Of a stretch of 39,403 bases of DNA, positions 1 through 7,870 are shown piece by piece. The notes below the pieces were generated by a model that was not told the origin of the DNA, did no database searches, and was given only the letters and a program-made list of their open reading frames with translations. A program made the translations under genes and the position numbers. The stretch comes from Bacillota bacterium (GTDB taxonomy: Bacteria > Bacillota_I > Bacilli_A > Erysipelotrichales > Erysipelotrichaceae), in contig JAEWFZ010000039.1 in the NCBI GenBank assembly GCA_023388535.1, forward strand, positions 1 to 39,403, written 5' to 3'. Numbering within the stretch: position 1 is the stretch's first letter; each line of letters opens with the position of its first letter.

Positions 1-33
<33 letters not shown>

Positions 34-102
34 TGATTTGCTCAATTATTTTATAGTATGTCACCTAAGTGACAAAATCTCTTTTCTGACGTTGTATGTT
101 GC

Positions 103-119
103 TGTTTAGTTTTCAAAGA
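103..119 (-). promoter_or_regulatory. boxA-like rrn antitermination site
   Basis: On the minus strand the leader between promoter P2 and 16S reads TCTTTGAAAACTAAACA, close to the boxA plus trailing segment found in Bacillota rrn leaders. It would bind NusB/S10 for rRNA antitermination. The match is by motif and position only. Confidence 0.6.
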
Positions 120-150
120 TCGCACACCCTCTTTTCAGGAGCGCTTGCAT

Positions 151-179
151 AGTTTATCAAATGATTTTTCGGATGTCAA
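151..179 (-). promoter_or_regulatory. rrn promoter P2
   Basis: On the minus strand TTGACA (179-174) is followed after 17 nt by TAAACT (156-151). This is a near-consensus sigma-A promoter whose start would fall about 110 nt upstream of 16S. It is the proximal of two tandem rrn promoters. Confidence 0.8.
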
Positions 180-293
180 CCAAAATCGTCTCGAAAAAAC
201 ATTTTATTTAGAAATCGATTATTAAATCGTATGCAGAGCCAACTTTTGAGTGTTTTGATTCACACAAACACTCGAAAAAGTGAGTGTAGTAGT

Positions 294-323
294 ATTATAC
301 CACAAAAAATAAAAAAATGTAAA
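294..323 (-). promoter_or_regulatory. rrn promoter P1
   Basis: On the minus strand TTTACA (323-318) is followed after 18 nt by TATAAT (299-294), with a TGG extension just before the -10. The A/T-rich spacer and upstream tract resemble an UP-element context. Downstream of it the RNA can form a hairpin with arms GAGTGTTT and AAACACTC. Together with P2 this makes the usual tandem rrn promoter arrangement. Confidence 0.8.
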
Positions 324-454
324 GCGTGCTCAAACTTCACTTTTTGTCAATTTTTCGCCTAAAAATAGCACAAAACCGTATTTAATATACTATATTCGCT
401 TAAGTTGCTTAAAATCTCTTTAAAATTTGTTAATTTCCATTTAAAATAACTTTA

Positions 455-475
455 GTTACATTTAGTAAACGTAAC
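455..475. promoter_or_regulatory. 21-bp palindrome, putative XRE operator
   Basis: The arms GTTACATTTA and TAAACGTAAC surround a central G. They are self-complementary except for one A/C pair. The site sits 10 bp before the ribosome binding site of the XRE regulator starting at 499, which suggests autoregulation. A partly similar sequence lies at 11733-11753 in front of the C39-like gene. That it is an operator is inferred from symmetry and position. Confidence 0.5.
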
Positions 476-498
476 AATACGTGCAAAGGAGGAAGAAG

Positions 499-825
499 AT
501 GTGGGGAAAGAATATAAAACACTACCTAGAACTAAGCGGTAGGACACAAAAGGATTTAGCCAATGCTATCGGAGTAACGGAAGCTACCCTATCACACTAT
601 ATCAAGGGAAAACGCGATCCTCATGTTACGGTATTACAACGGATAGCTAACGAGCTAGAAGTTACACTAGATGATCTTATGGAAACGCCCGAAGTTTTCA
701 AGCTAATCTATCTAAAGCCAAAGGAAAAAGCAATGCTTCTTTATTATCGTGCTCTAGATCCAAAAACCCAGGAATTAATCTATACAATCTTCGAACAGCT
801 GAATTCAGCGGACAACTCCAAGTAA
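499..825 (+). CDS. XRE-family helix-turn-helix regulator
   Basis: This is a 108-residue DNA-binding protein. Residues 5-60 form a Cro/C1-type helix-turn-helix (TQKDLANAIGVTEATLSHYI, then GKRDP). The remaining ~45 residues are a charged helical tail. I chose ATG 499 over the in-frame GTG at 481 because AAAGGAGG (485-492) lies 6 nt before 499; the GTG lies upstream of that site and cannot use it. The gene stands alone between an rrn promoter region and tRNA-Leu, with its own terminator. A 21-bp palindrome immediately upstream suggests autorepression. Target genes are unknown; one candidate is the gene at 11767, whose promoter carries a related sequence. Confidence 0.85.
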   Translation: MWGKNIKHYLELSGRTQKDLANAIGVTEATLSHYIKGKRDPHVTVLQRIANELEVTLDDLMETPEVFKLIYLKPKEKAMLLYYRALDPKTQELIYTIFEQLNSADNSK

Positions 826-861
826 TTAAATCATTATAATAATCAATTCAAGTTTCAAAAT

Positions 862-886
862 AAAAGCAGATATTTTCTGCTTTTTA
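862..886 (+). terminator. Rho-independent terminator after XRE gene
   Basis: Inverted arms AAAAGCAGA and TCTGCTTTT surround a 5-nt loop and run into a T tract. It separates the XRE gene from the tRNA-Leu promoter. Confidence 0.8.
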
Positions 887-898
887 TCTACTTTACTC

Positions 899-927
899 TT
901 GAACAAAACCGAAAATCATATTATCAT
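899..927 (+). promoter_or_regulatory. Promoter of tRNA-Leu(CAA)
   Basis: TTGAAC (899-904) is followed after 17 nt by TATCAT (922-927), placing the start about 2-4 nt upstream of the tRNA. Confidence 0.6.
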
Positions 928-936
928 ACTAGTACT

Positions 937-1023
937 GCCCGAGTGGTGAAATCGGTAGACGCACTGGACTCAAAATCCAGCGATAGAAATATCATGACGG
1001 TTCGAGTCCGTCCTCGGGCACCA
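937..1023 (+). tRNA. tRNA-Leu (anticodon CAA)
   Basis: This is a class II tRNA with a long variable arm. The acceptor stem GCCCGAG/CTCGGGC, the anticodon loop CTCAAAA within stem CTGGA/TCCAG, and the T-loop GGTTCGAGTCC are all intact, and CCA is encoded. It reads UUG codons. It is transcribed alone and ends at a strong hairpin. Confidence 0.96.
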
Positions 1024-1034
1024 TCTAACATACT

Positions 1035-1056
1035 ACCCACTACGGTGGGTTTTTTT
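1035..1056 (+). terminator. Terminator of tRNA-Leu(CAA)
   Basis: The stem ACCCAC/GTGGGT with loop TACG is followed by seven T residues (1050-1056). Confidence 0.85.
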
Positions 1057-1153
1057 ATAACTAACAAGCGATTGCCCATTAAATAATGTATGTTATTATT
1101 AAAAATATAGGCAAACAATGATACAATTATAATGGTCAGAAAGGATGAAAGCT

Positions 1154-1828
1154 ATGAAGAAAGATTTTAAAGAAATTTTCCCTAATACTAAATTCACGAA
1201 GAAATATCACATAACCGCTGAAGTACTCAACTCCGTGACCCATGGCATCGGCGTTGTTCTAGCGATTATTGGTATGATTTTTCTCTTTTTGAAAGCTTAT
1301 AATCATCAATCATGGTTAGAATTTATCGCTTACTTTATCTATGGCTGTGGTCTTTTTACCTTATATCTAAGCTCCACCCTTTATCATAGTTTTACGTTTA
1401 CCAAAGCCCGCAATATTTTTCGCATCTTTGATCACTCTTCCATATTTATTTTAATCGCCGCCTCCTATACCCCATTTATGATTTTGGGTTTAGCCAATAC
1501 CTTGGGCTATACCATCTTGGCTATTATTTGGATTTTAGCGGTACTTGGCGTCACGACCCAAGCGATTAAAATCAATCAACCTAAACGGCGCGGCGCGGTT
1601 TGGCTCTATCTTTTAATGGGGTGGATGGTAATCTTTGCGATACGACCAATCACCCAGATCCTTAATGCTCAAGGCTTTTGGTTATTAGTAGCTGGTGGAT
1701 TGTCCTATAGTTTTGGCATCATCTTTTATGCCCTATCGAAGCGAGTTAAGTTTGCTCACACGATTTGGCACTTATTCGTGTTGGCAGGTTCAATTACCAT
1801 GTATTTCGCCATTTACTATTCCTTATAA
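1154..1828 (+). CDS. Hemolysin III / PAQR-family membrane protein
   Basis: This 224-residue protein has seven predicted hydrophobic segments, matching the HlyIII/PAQR superfamily in length and layout. Family signatures are visible: an N-terminal E..NSVTHGIG, SSTLYHSF after the second helix, DHSSIFILIAASYTPF, and a C-terminal HTIWHLFVLAG. The Ser, Asp and three His residues are those that bind zinc in this superfamily, which includes proposed membrane hydrolases. The label hemolysin rests on old heterologous assays and should not be taken literally. ATG 1154 is preferred to ATG 1145 because AAAGG (1140-1144) has workable spacing only to 1154. A TATAAT at 1128-1133 is a likely -10. It shares a bidirectional terminator with pepT. 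Confidence 0.9.
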   Translation: MKKDFKEIFPNTKFTKKYHITAEVLNSVTHGIGVVLAIIGMIFLFLKAYNHQSWLEFIAYFIYGCGLFTLYLSSTLYHSFTFTKARNIFRIFDHSSIFILIAASYTPFMILGLANTLGYTILAIIWILAVLGVTTQAIKINQPKRRGAVWLYLLMGWMVIFAIRPITQILNAQGFWLLVAGGLSYSFGIIFYALSKRVKFAHTIWHLFVLAGSITMYFAIYYSL

Positions 1829-1856
1829 AAAATGAACGAGGTCTCGTTCATTTTTT
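1827..1856. terminator. Bidirectional terminator between hemolysin III gene and pepT
   Basis: The arms AATGAACGAG and CTCGTTCATT with a GT loop are flanked by A and T tracts on both sides, so the hairpin can end both converging genes. Confidence 0.85.
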
Positions 1857-3070
1857 TATTGAGCATTTAATTCTGCGATTTTGACAATGACTTGTACCGC
1901 TTTTCTCATATCATTTAAACTAGCGAATTCATACTTGCCATGGAAATTTTCACCGCCAACAAATATATTGGGCGTCGGAATCCCCATGAAAGAAATCTTC
2001 GAACCATCGGTTCCACCACGAATCGGTTCAATAATTGGTGTAATCCCTAATTCCAACATAGCGGTTTTAGCCAACTCGACGGAAGTCATGTCTTTAGATA
2101 TAACATCCCCCATATTATAGTACTGGTCCGTTAATTCCACCTCAACCACTGGTTTTTGATACTTATCATTCATCGATTTTGCGATTTCTAGAATTTTCGC
2201 TTTGCGCGCTTCGAAACTCGCTTTATCGTGGTCACGAATGATATATACCATCTCGCCATCTTCAATACTGGTCTTTAAATTATGTAATAAATAAAAACCT
2301 TGATATCCTTCGGTTTTCTCGGGAACTTCGTGGGCCGGAAGCTGGGCGTCAAACTCAAACGCTAATTTTGCTGTATTTATCATTTTATCTTTGGCCGTGC
2401 CCGGATGGACGGAAACGCCTTTTAGGGTTATTTTGGCTGAGGCCGCATTAAAGCTTTCATATTGAAGCTCACCGAGCACAGAACCATCCATAGTATAGGC
2501 AAAATCCGCAGCAAACGCTTTTACGTCAAAATGATCGGCGCCGCGCCCAATCTCTTCATCGGGACCAAAGGCCATTCTTAATTTACCGTGTTTGATTTCT
2601 GGATGTTCTTTTAAGTAGAGCATCGCTTCAATTATTTCCACTATCCCCGCTTTGTCATCCGCTCCCAATAAGGTAGTACCATCGGTAACAATGAGGTCGT
2701 GGCCAATATAATTATTTAGATTTTCAAATTCACTAACCCTCATAACAATATCTAAGGCTTCATTCAAAACGATATCCCTGCCATCATAGTATTCAATTTT
2801 TCGAGGATTTATGTTTTCTGAATTGAAATCGGCGGTATCGATATGCGCGATAAAACCTATCGTCGCTACGTCTTTATCGATGTTTGCGGGTAGGCTGGCC
2901 ATAACAAAACCAGTCTCTTCAAAATATTCAACTTCCTCAAAACCAAGCTCGATTAACTCCTGATACAGCATTTTAGCAAACTCAACTTGGGCTGGTGTGC
3001 TTGGTATGCTAGAACTACTTTCATCGGATCGAGTATTTATTTTACAATAGCGTATAAATCTTGCTTCCAT
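1856..3070 (-). CDS. pepT: Peptidase T (tripeptide aminopeptidase)
   Basis: This 404-residue cytosolic M20B metallopeptidase removes N-terminal residues from tripeptides. The two-zinc ligand set is complete: H76-x-D78 in the AHIDTAD motif, D138 in LGADDKAGI, the general base/ligand pair E172-E173 in GPDEEIG, D195 in TMDG, and H377 in GENFHGKYEF. Length and motifs match the family along the whole protein. The start is supported by AAAGGAG about 9 nt upstream. The gene is divergent from the MscS gene, and the two promoters overlap. It probably works with the oligoendopeptidase at 4177 in peptide catabolism, breaking the peptides that enzyme releases. Confidence 0.96.
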   Translation of the reverse strand: MEARFIRYCKINTRSDESSSSIPSTPAQVEFAKMLYQELIELGFEEVEYFEETGFVMASLPANIDKDVATIGFIAHIDTADFNSENINPRKIEYYDGRDIVLNEALDIVMRVSEFENLNNYIGHDLIVTDGTTLLGADDKAGIVEIIEAMLYLKEHPEIKHGKLRMAFGPDEEIGRGADHFDVKAFAADFAYTMDGSVLGELQYESFNAASAKITLKGVSVHPGTAKDKMINTAKLAFEFDAQLPAHEVPEKTEGYQGFYLLHNLKTSIEDGEMVYIIRDHDKASFEARKAKILEIAKSMNDKYQKPVVEVELTDQYYNMGDVISKDMTSVELAKTAMLELGITPIIEPIRGGTDGSKISFMGIPTPNIFVGGENFHGKYEFASLNDMRKAVQVIVKIAELNAQ

Positions 3071-3090
3071 GTTAAATCTCCTTTAGCGTA

Positions 3091-3131
3091 ATTATAGATA
3101 AGTTCAATCTGACTAGCAAGCGTGATAAAAT
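3091..3131. promoter_or_regulatory. Overlapping divergent promoters of pepT and mscS
   Basis: For pepT (minus strand), TTGCTA (3119-3114) and TATAAT (3096-3091) are 17 nt apart. For the channel gene (plus strand), TTCAAT (3103-3108) and TAAAAT (3126-3131) are also 17 nt apart, with a TGA extension of the -10. The plus -35 lies inside the pepT spacer, so both cannot be occupied by polymerase at once. Confidence 0.6.
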
Positions 3132-3150
3132 GAGTACTGGAGGTAGCTTT

Positions 3151-4146
3151 ATGAGTCTGTTTGAACTTTTTTTATTAATTATTTTTGTGGTTTCGGTTTT
3201 TGTCTTTTTGAGACAAATTTTAAGTAGGTTTCTAGTTAAGCATCAGCTCAAAGGAATGGATCAAACAAGCAAACAGAAACTATTAAATGCGTTTCTAAGT
3301 TTAGCGATTCCCTTCATCCTTTATTTGGTATTAACTTGGTTGTTGGTGGACTATCCAGAGTATAAGGTTTTAATCTTATATTTGATGAAAGCCATCATAG
3401 TTTTCGGTTTAATTTTATTTTACAGATTTATCAATTTTATCTTAAAACTAATCAATCAGCGTTATAATCTCTGGTCGATAGCTAAAACTAGACCCATAGA
3501 ACCTTTGCTTCAGGCTTTACGCTTATTCATCATCGTCGTCCTAGTTATCATTGCTATCAGTGCTATCATCGGTCAAGATATCATCGTCTTAGTCGGTTCT
3601 ATCGGAGCTTTTACCGCGGTTTTATCTCTGATCTTTAAAGATTTGATTCTTGGATTTTTCGCTAGTCTCTTGTTGACGGGAAATGACATTATTCAGATCG
3701 GTGATTTTATCGAAGTGAAAAGTATGGAAAGCGAAGGAACGGTTGAATCGGTCAACCTAACGACAGTTACTTTAGCCAATAAAGATAATAGTAAAACTAC
3801 CCTACCCTCATATAAACTACTCAGCTCAGAAATTATTAACTATCGTTACATCGCACCAGCAGCCAATCGTTACTTTTCCAAAACCTTAATCTTAAAATAC
3901 AAAACCGACAGTGACGAGTTACGCTTACAACAATTTCTAGATGAGATACGTGAGGTTTTAGAAGAATTCCCTAAAGTCGTTAACGATAAACCCATCATCA
4001 TTCGCTTAAACCAGCAACAATTGGCTGGTCATGAACTTCAAGTTAGCTTTTATATAGCAGAAACAAATCTTCAGCTGGCACATGATTATGCCAATCAAGT
4101 AATGACTCAGTTAGTTCAAATACAAAATCAATACCATTTTATATGA
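3151..4146 (+). CDS. MscS-family mechanosensitive ion channel
   Basis: This is a 331-residue membrane protein. There are four to five hydrophobic helices in the first ~160 residues. The pore-lining helix and beta domain of the MscS superfamily follow (GSIGAFTAVLSLIFKDLILG, then GNDIIQIGDFIEV). The cytosolic part contains the LPSYKLLSSEIINYR segment typical of the YbdG-like branch. Such channels open under membrane tension to release osmolytes. ATG 3151 is chosen over ATG 3130 because GGAGG (3139-3143) is 7 nt before it; 3130 has no ribosome binding site and overlaps the -10. The gene is followed closely by pepF, which may be partly co-transcribed. Confidence 0.9.
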   Translation: MSLFELFLLIIFVVSVFVFLRQILSRFLVKHQLKGMDQTSKQKLLNAFLSLAIPFILYLVLTWLLVDYPEYKVLILYLMKAIIVFGLILFYRFINFILKLINQRYNLWSIAKTRPIEPLLQALRLFIIVVLVIIAISAIIGQDIIVLVGSIGAFTAVLSLIFKDLILGFFASLLLTGNDIIQIGDFIEVKSMESEGTVESVNLTTVTLANKDNSKTTLPSYKLLSSEIINYRYIAPAANRYFSKTLILKYKTDSDELRLQQFLDEIREVLEEFPKVVNDKPIIIRLNQQQLAGHELQVSFYIAETNLQLAHDYANQVMTQLVQIQNQYHFI

Positions 4147-4176
4147 TAAAATAAATACCATCAGAAGGAGGACTCC

Positions 4177-5979
4177 ATGTCAGAAAAATTAAAAAAACGC
4201 AGTGAAATTCGCCCAGAAGATACTTGGGATTTAGAATCTCTTTATCAGAGCGAACAAGACTGGGAAGAAGCATTACAAGAAGTTGAAGCTGCGCTCGCTC
4301 AGTTTGAGCCTTTTCAAAATCGCATCTTAGAAAGCAGCGATAGTTTACATGATTTATTAAAACTAAACGAAGAACTCACCATCAAATTAATTCACCTTAG
4401 TTTGTACGCCCATCGTCACAGCGATGTCGATACTAAAAACTCACATTACCGAGGCTTGGTTGGTCGAGTTTCAGACTTAGGTTCAAAATTCAGTGCCGCC
4501 ACCTCCTTTATTGAGCCAGAAATCTTAGCCAATGACGATAGCTTAATCTTAGGTTATCTAGAAACGGATGAAAGACTTAAAGTCTATGCGCACATGATTG
4601 AAGTCTTACTAAAACAAAAACCACATATCCTTTCGCTCAATGAAGAAACTCTATTGGCTAAAGCATCAGTGGTTTTGGGAAGTTCCTCAAGCACGTTCTC
4701 GATACTTAACAACGCCGATTTAAAATTACCGATGATCGCCAATGAGATTGGACAAGAGGTACCTTTATCGCACGCTCGCTATTCTACCTTCTTAGAATCA
4801 ACCAACCGCAACGTCCGGGAGAATGCATTCAGAGGTATGTATGAGGCCTATGGACAATACCGCAATACTTTCGCTTCTACGCTAAGTTCAACTATTAAGT
4901 ATCACAATTTCTTAGCGGATATTCGTCATTTCTCAAGCGCACGCGAGAAAGCACTCTTTAATAATCATATTGATGAGTCGGTATACGACGCCTTGATTGA
5001 ATCGGTGACCACGCGTATCGATCTTCTACATCGCTATGTCGATTTACGCAAGCGGGTACTCAATCTTGATGATATCCGCATGTACGATCTCTATGTTCCT
5101 ATGGTGGAAGAAGTCGATCTTGCGATTACCTACGAAGAAGCTAAGACCATGGTGATTGAAGCTTTATCGGTATTAGGTGAGGAATACACTAACTTATTAC
5201 ATAAAGCTTTCAATGAACGCTGGATCGATCCGTTTGAAAATGAAGGTAAACGTTCCGGTGCCTATTCTTCTGGTGCTTATGGGACAAAACCATTTATTCT
5301 TTTGAATTGGCAAGACACTTTAGATAATGTCTACACGCTCGCTCATGAACTTGGACATTCGATTCATACCTATTATTCGACAAATAATCAGCCATTTGTT
5401 TATAGTAGTTATTCCATCTTCTTGGCTGAAGTAGCTTCGACGACTAATGAAAACTTGTTAACCGACTACTTGTTGAAGAAGTATGACGATCCAAAAATTA
5501 GAGCCTATATCATCAACCATTATCTCGATGGCGTCAAAGGTACGGTCTATCGTCAAACTCAGTTTGCACAATTTGAACATTTAATCCATACTCTCGATCA
5601 AAAAGGAACGCCATTAACCGCTGATTTATTAAGCGAAAAATATGGCGAACTGAACAAGTTCTATTATGGTGAAGCGATGACCTATGATGATGAAATCAGT
5701 CTAGAATGGGCTAGAATTCCACATTTCTACTACGACTATTATGTCTATCAGTATGCTACAGGGTTCTCAGCAGCTTCCGCGCTGGCTGATAAGATCCTCA
5801 ATCAGGGACAAGAAGCGATCGATGCTTATCTGAATTATTTGAAAGCTGGATCAAGTGATTATCCAATTGAAGTACTGAAAAAGGCTGGCGTCGATATGAG
5901 TACTCCGAAGGCCACCAACGATGCCTTGAATTTGTTTGAACAAAGACTGACGGAATTGGAAGAACTACTGATTAAATAA
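4177..5979 (+). CDS. pepF: Oligoendopeptidase F
   Basis: This 600-residue M3B zinc peptidase cuts peptides of roughly 7-17 residues in the cytosol. The catalytic zinc motif HELGH is at residues 390-394 with the third ligand E418 in FLAEVAST. The N-terminal ~200 residues are the M3 N-domain, and the full length equals the family norm. The start follows GAAGGAGG with good spacing. There are 30 nt between the channel gene and this one; an extended -10 (TGATAAAAT, 4144-4152) suggests its own promoter. It ends at a clear terminator. Functional partner by inference: PepT, which acts on the small products. Confidence 0.97.
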   Translation: MSEKLKKRSEIRPEDTWDLESLYQSEQDWEEALQEVEAALAQFEPFQNRILESSDSLHDLLKLNEELTIKLIHLSLYAHRHSDVDTKNSHYRGLVGRVSDLGSKFSAATSFIEPEILANDDSLILGYLETDERLKVYAHMIEVLLKQKPHILSLNEETLLAKASVVLGSSSSTFSILNNADLKLPMIANEIGQEVPLSHARYSTFLESTNRNVRENAFRGMYEAYGQYRNTFASTLSSTIKYHNFLADIRHFSSAREKALFNNHIDESVYDALIESVTTRIDLLHRYVDLRKRVLNLDDIRMYDLYVPMVEEVDLAITYEEAKTMVIEALSVLGEEYTNLLHKAFNERWIDPFENEGKRSGAYSSGAYGTKPFILLNWQDTLDNVYTLAHELGHSIHTYYSTNNQPFVYSSYSIFLAEVASTTNENLLTDYLLKKYDDPKIRAYIINHYLDGVKGTVYRQTQFAQFEHLIHTLDQKGTPLTADLLSEKYGELNKFYYGEAMTYDDEISLEWARIPHFYYDYYVYQYATGFSAASALADKILNQGQEAIDAYLNYLKAGSSDYPIEVLKKAGVDMSTPKATNDALNLFEQRLTELEELLIK

Positions 5980-5981
5980 CA

Positions 5982-6006
5982 AAACAGGCTGCGGCCTGTT
6001 TTTGTT
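5982..6006 (+). terminator. Terminator of pepF
   Basis: The stem AAACAGGC/GCCTGTTT with loop TGCG is followed by a T-rich tract. Confidence 0.85.
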
Positions 6007-6009
6007 TGT

Positions 6010-6661
6010 TTATGATTCGTATACTTCTTTAAAGAAATATATCGCTCCTAATAAATTAGCATCGTTACCCAGCATGGCTGCCTTGATTTCAAGATTTTCG
6101 CCAAATCTCGGCATAGCTAGTTCTTTGACTTTAATTCGAATCGGTTCAATTAATTTTTCTTCCTGAACACTTACCCCACCCCCGATTAAGACTAGTTATG
6201 GATTAAAGATATGCGTTAGTGAAACCAAACCCATCGCAATCGCTTCTATCCAGCGATCATAGACTTCAAAAACTTGAGGATCATCGAGATGATCAAATAC
6301 CCAGACACCATCGACTTCCTGATTAATCGCTTCGGAAACATTTTTAACTAAAGCAATGGTAGAGGCATACTGTTCATAACAGCCAGTACCACCACAATAA
6401 CAAGGCTTACCTTCAAATTGAATGCTCATAGTCTAACCATTTCTCACCTAACAACATACAATTTGCATCGTTATTGACGCTGACGCGAAGCTTGAATTGA
6501 TCGCACAAAGCTTGTTGGATGGGAGAATCAATATAATTGTCGATATGTCCAGCGGTGCCGATGACGACGCCCGTTTTGGTATCGATTTGACCACTTGCGT
6601 TGACACCAATACCGATATAGTCCATTGGATAATCATTAACAATTGGCCCAGGCTTTGGCAA
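6010..6661 (-). pseudogene. Decayed ROK-family sugar kinase
   Basis: Three pieces of one ROK kinase (glucokinase type) can be read in order on the minus strand. The first (6661-6413) runs from PMDYIGIGVNASGQID to NNDANCMLLGEKW. The second (6429-6199) holds the ROK zinc signature CYCGGTGCYE and ends IFNP before an in-frame TAA at 6198-6196. The third (6195-6010) continues LVLIGGGVSVQ to KEVYES and a final TAA. Missing are the N-terminal ATP-binding DVGGT region and the stretch between GEKW and the zinc signature that normally carries TLGTGIGGG. So the gene has an N-terminal loss, an internal deletion with frameshift and a nonsense codon, which is beyond any sequencing error. No active kinase can be made. 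Confidence 0.9.
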
Positions 6662-6685
6662 TACTCATCCCAACTATAGTTTAAG

Positions 6686-6710
6686 AAAACTATCCATTAC
6701 GGATAGTTTT
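6686..6710 (-). terminator. Terminator of ald
   Basis: The arms AAAACTATCC and GGATAGTTTT surround a 5-nt loop immediately after the ald stop codon. The T tract on the minus side is interrupted by a C. Confidence 0.75.
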
Positions 6711-7826
6711 TTAATTGAGATAGGTATCTGGATTTACGTATTCATAGCCTAAAGAATCAGCCACCGCAGGATGGGTGATGCTGTGTCCCATGGTATTTAT
6801 TCCCAGTTTTAACAGCGGTACTTTATGACATGCTTTCGCAAGACCTAGGTTTGCGATTAAGTTTAGATATTTTGAAGTAGCGTTAGTCAAAGCAATTGTG
6901 GACGTATTGGCGACTACGCCCGGCATATTGGTAACGCAATAATGAAGGATACCATCGACGACAAAGACTGGATCTTCATGCGTGGTTGGACGCGAAGTTT
7001 CGGCACAACCGCCCTGGTCAATCGCAACATCGACGATGATGGAACCCGGTTTCATCTCCTTCAAGTACTCTCGCTTAATAAGTTTTGGCGCATTTGCCCC
7101 AGGAATTAGGACCGATCCAATCACCACATCGGCATCCATCAGTTCCCGACGAATCGCGCTCGCTGTAGAGAATACGGTTAAAATCTCACTATTATGTTTT
7201 TCATCGATATGATTGAGTATATCGATATTATTATCAATGATTACAACATCTGCGCCAAAGCCATTTGCGACCTTGGCAGCACTTCGGCCAACTTCTCCGC
7301 CGCCGATGACGACCACTTTACCTGGTCGAACCCCTGGTACCCCAGAGAGTAAGATACCACTACCCCCTAATTGTATTTCCAGATATTTAGCGGCTTGTTG
7401 AATTGACAAACGACCAGCAATCTGTGACATCGGTCGTAGTAAGGGTAGTTTATTAAATTCATCTACTACGGTTTCATAGGCAATGGCAATGACACCCTTT
7501 TCTACCATAGCTTTGGCTAGCTCTGGAACCGAAGCAAGATGGAAATAAGCAAAAATTATTAATCCTTCTCTGAAATACTGAAATTCCGATTCTAACGGCT
7601 CCTTAACTTTGATAATCAGTTCCGATTTTTCCCATACTTCTTTAGCACTATCTAAAACTATAGCTCCGGCTTGACGATAGGCTTCATCTGAAAAGCCACT
7701 AGCCGTGGCACATCCCTTTTCTACATAAACGGTATGTCCCTGCATCACTAAATTATGTACATGATCCGGGATCGTCCCGACCCGGTATTCATGAACTTTT
7801 ATTTCTTTTACGCAACCAATTATCAT
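6711..7826 (-). CDS. ald: Alanine dehydrogenase
   Basis: This 371-residue NAD-dependent enzyme interconverts L-alanine and pyruvate plus ammonia. Family residues are in place: R15 and K75 for pyruvate binding, catalytic H96 (AYFHLA) and D270 (VAIDQGG). The Rossmann motif GGGEVG is at 175-180, with the acidic NAD ribose ligand D198 at the end of the second strand. Length matches the family (about 370). AGGAGG lies just before ATG 7826. The likely promoter has an extended -10, TGCTAGAAT. The gene is monocistronic, between the kinase remnant and the surface-protein gene. With the peptidases nearby it fits amino-acid catabolism, but the link is only positional. Confidence 0.97.
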   Translation of the reverse strand: MIIGCVKEIKVHEYRVGTIPDHVHNLVMQGHTVYVEKGCATASGFSDEAYRQAGAIVLDSAKEVWEKSELIIKVKEPLESEFQYFREGLIIFAYFHLASVPELAKAMVEKGVIAIAYETVVDEFNKLPLLRPMSQIAGRLSIQQAAKYLEIQLGGSGILLSGVPGVRPGKVVVIGGGEVGRSAAKVANGFGADVVIIDNNIDILNHIDEKHNSEILTVFSTASAIRRELMDADVVIGSVLIPGANAPKLIKREYLKEMKPGSIIVDVAIDQGGCAETSRPTTHEDPVFVVDGILHYCVTNMPGVVANTSTIALTNATSKYLNLIANLGLAKACHKVPLLKLGINTMGHSITHPAVADSLGYEYVNPDTYLN

Positions 7827-7870
7827 AAAGCCTCCTAAGTAAATTCTATCTTTATTCTAGCATATAGAAT

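Noticed and set aside
481..498. GTG 481 as the start of the XRE gene
   Set aside because: The AAAGGAGG site lies inside the added codons and points to ATG 499. The extra residues MQRRKK are just the translation of the ribosome binding site.
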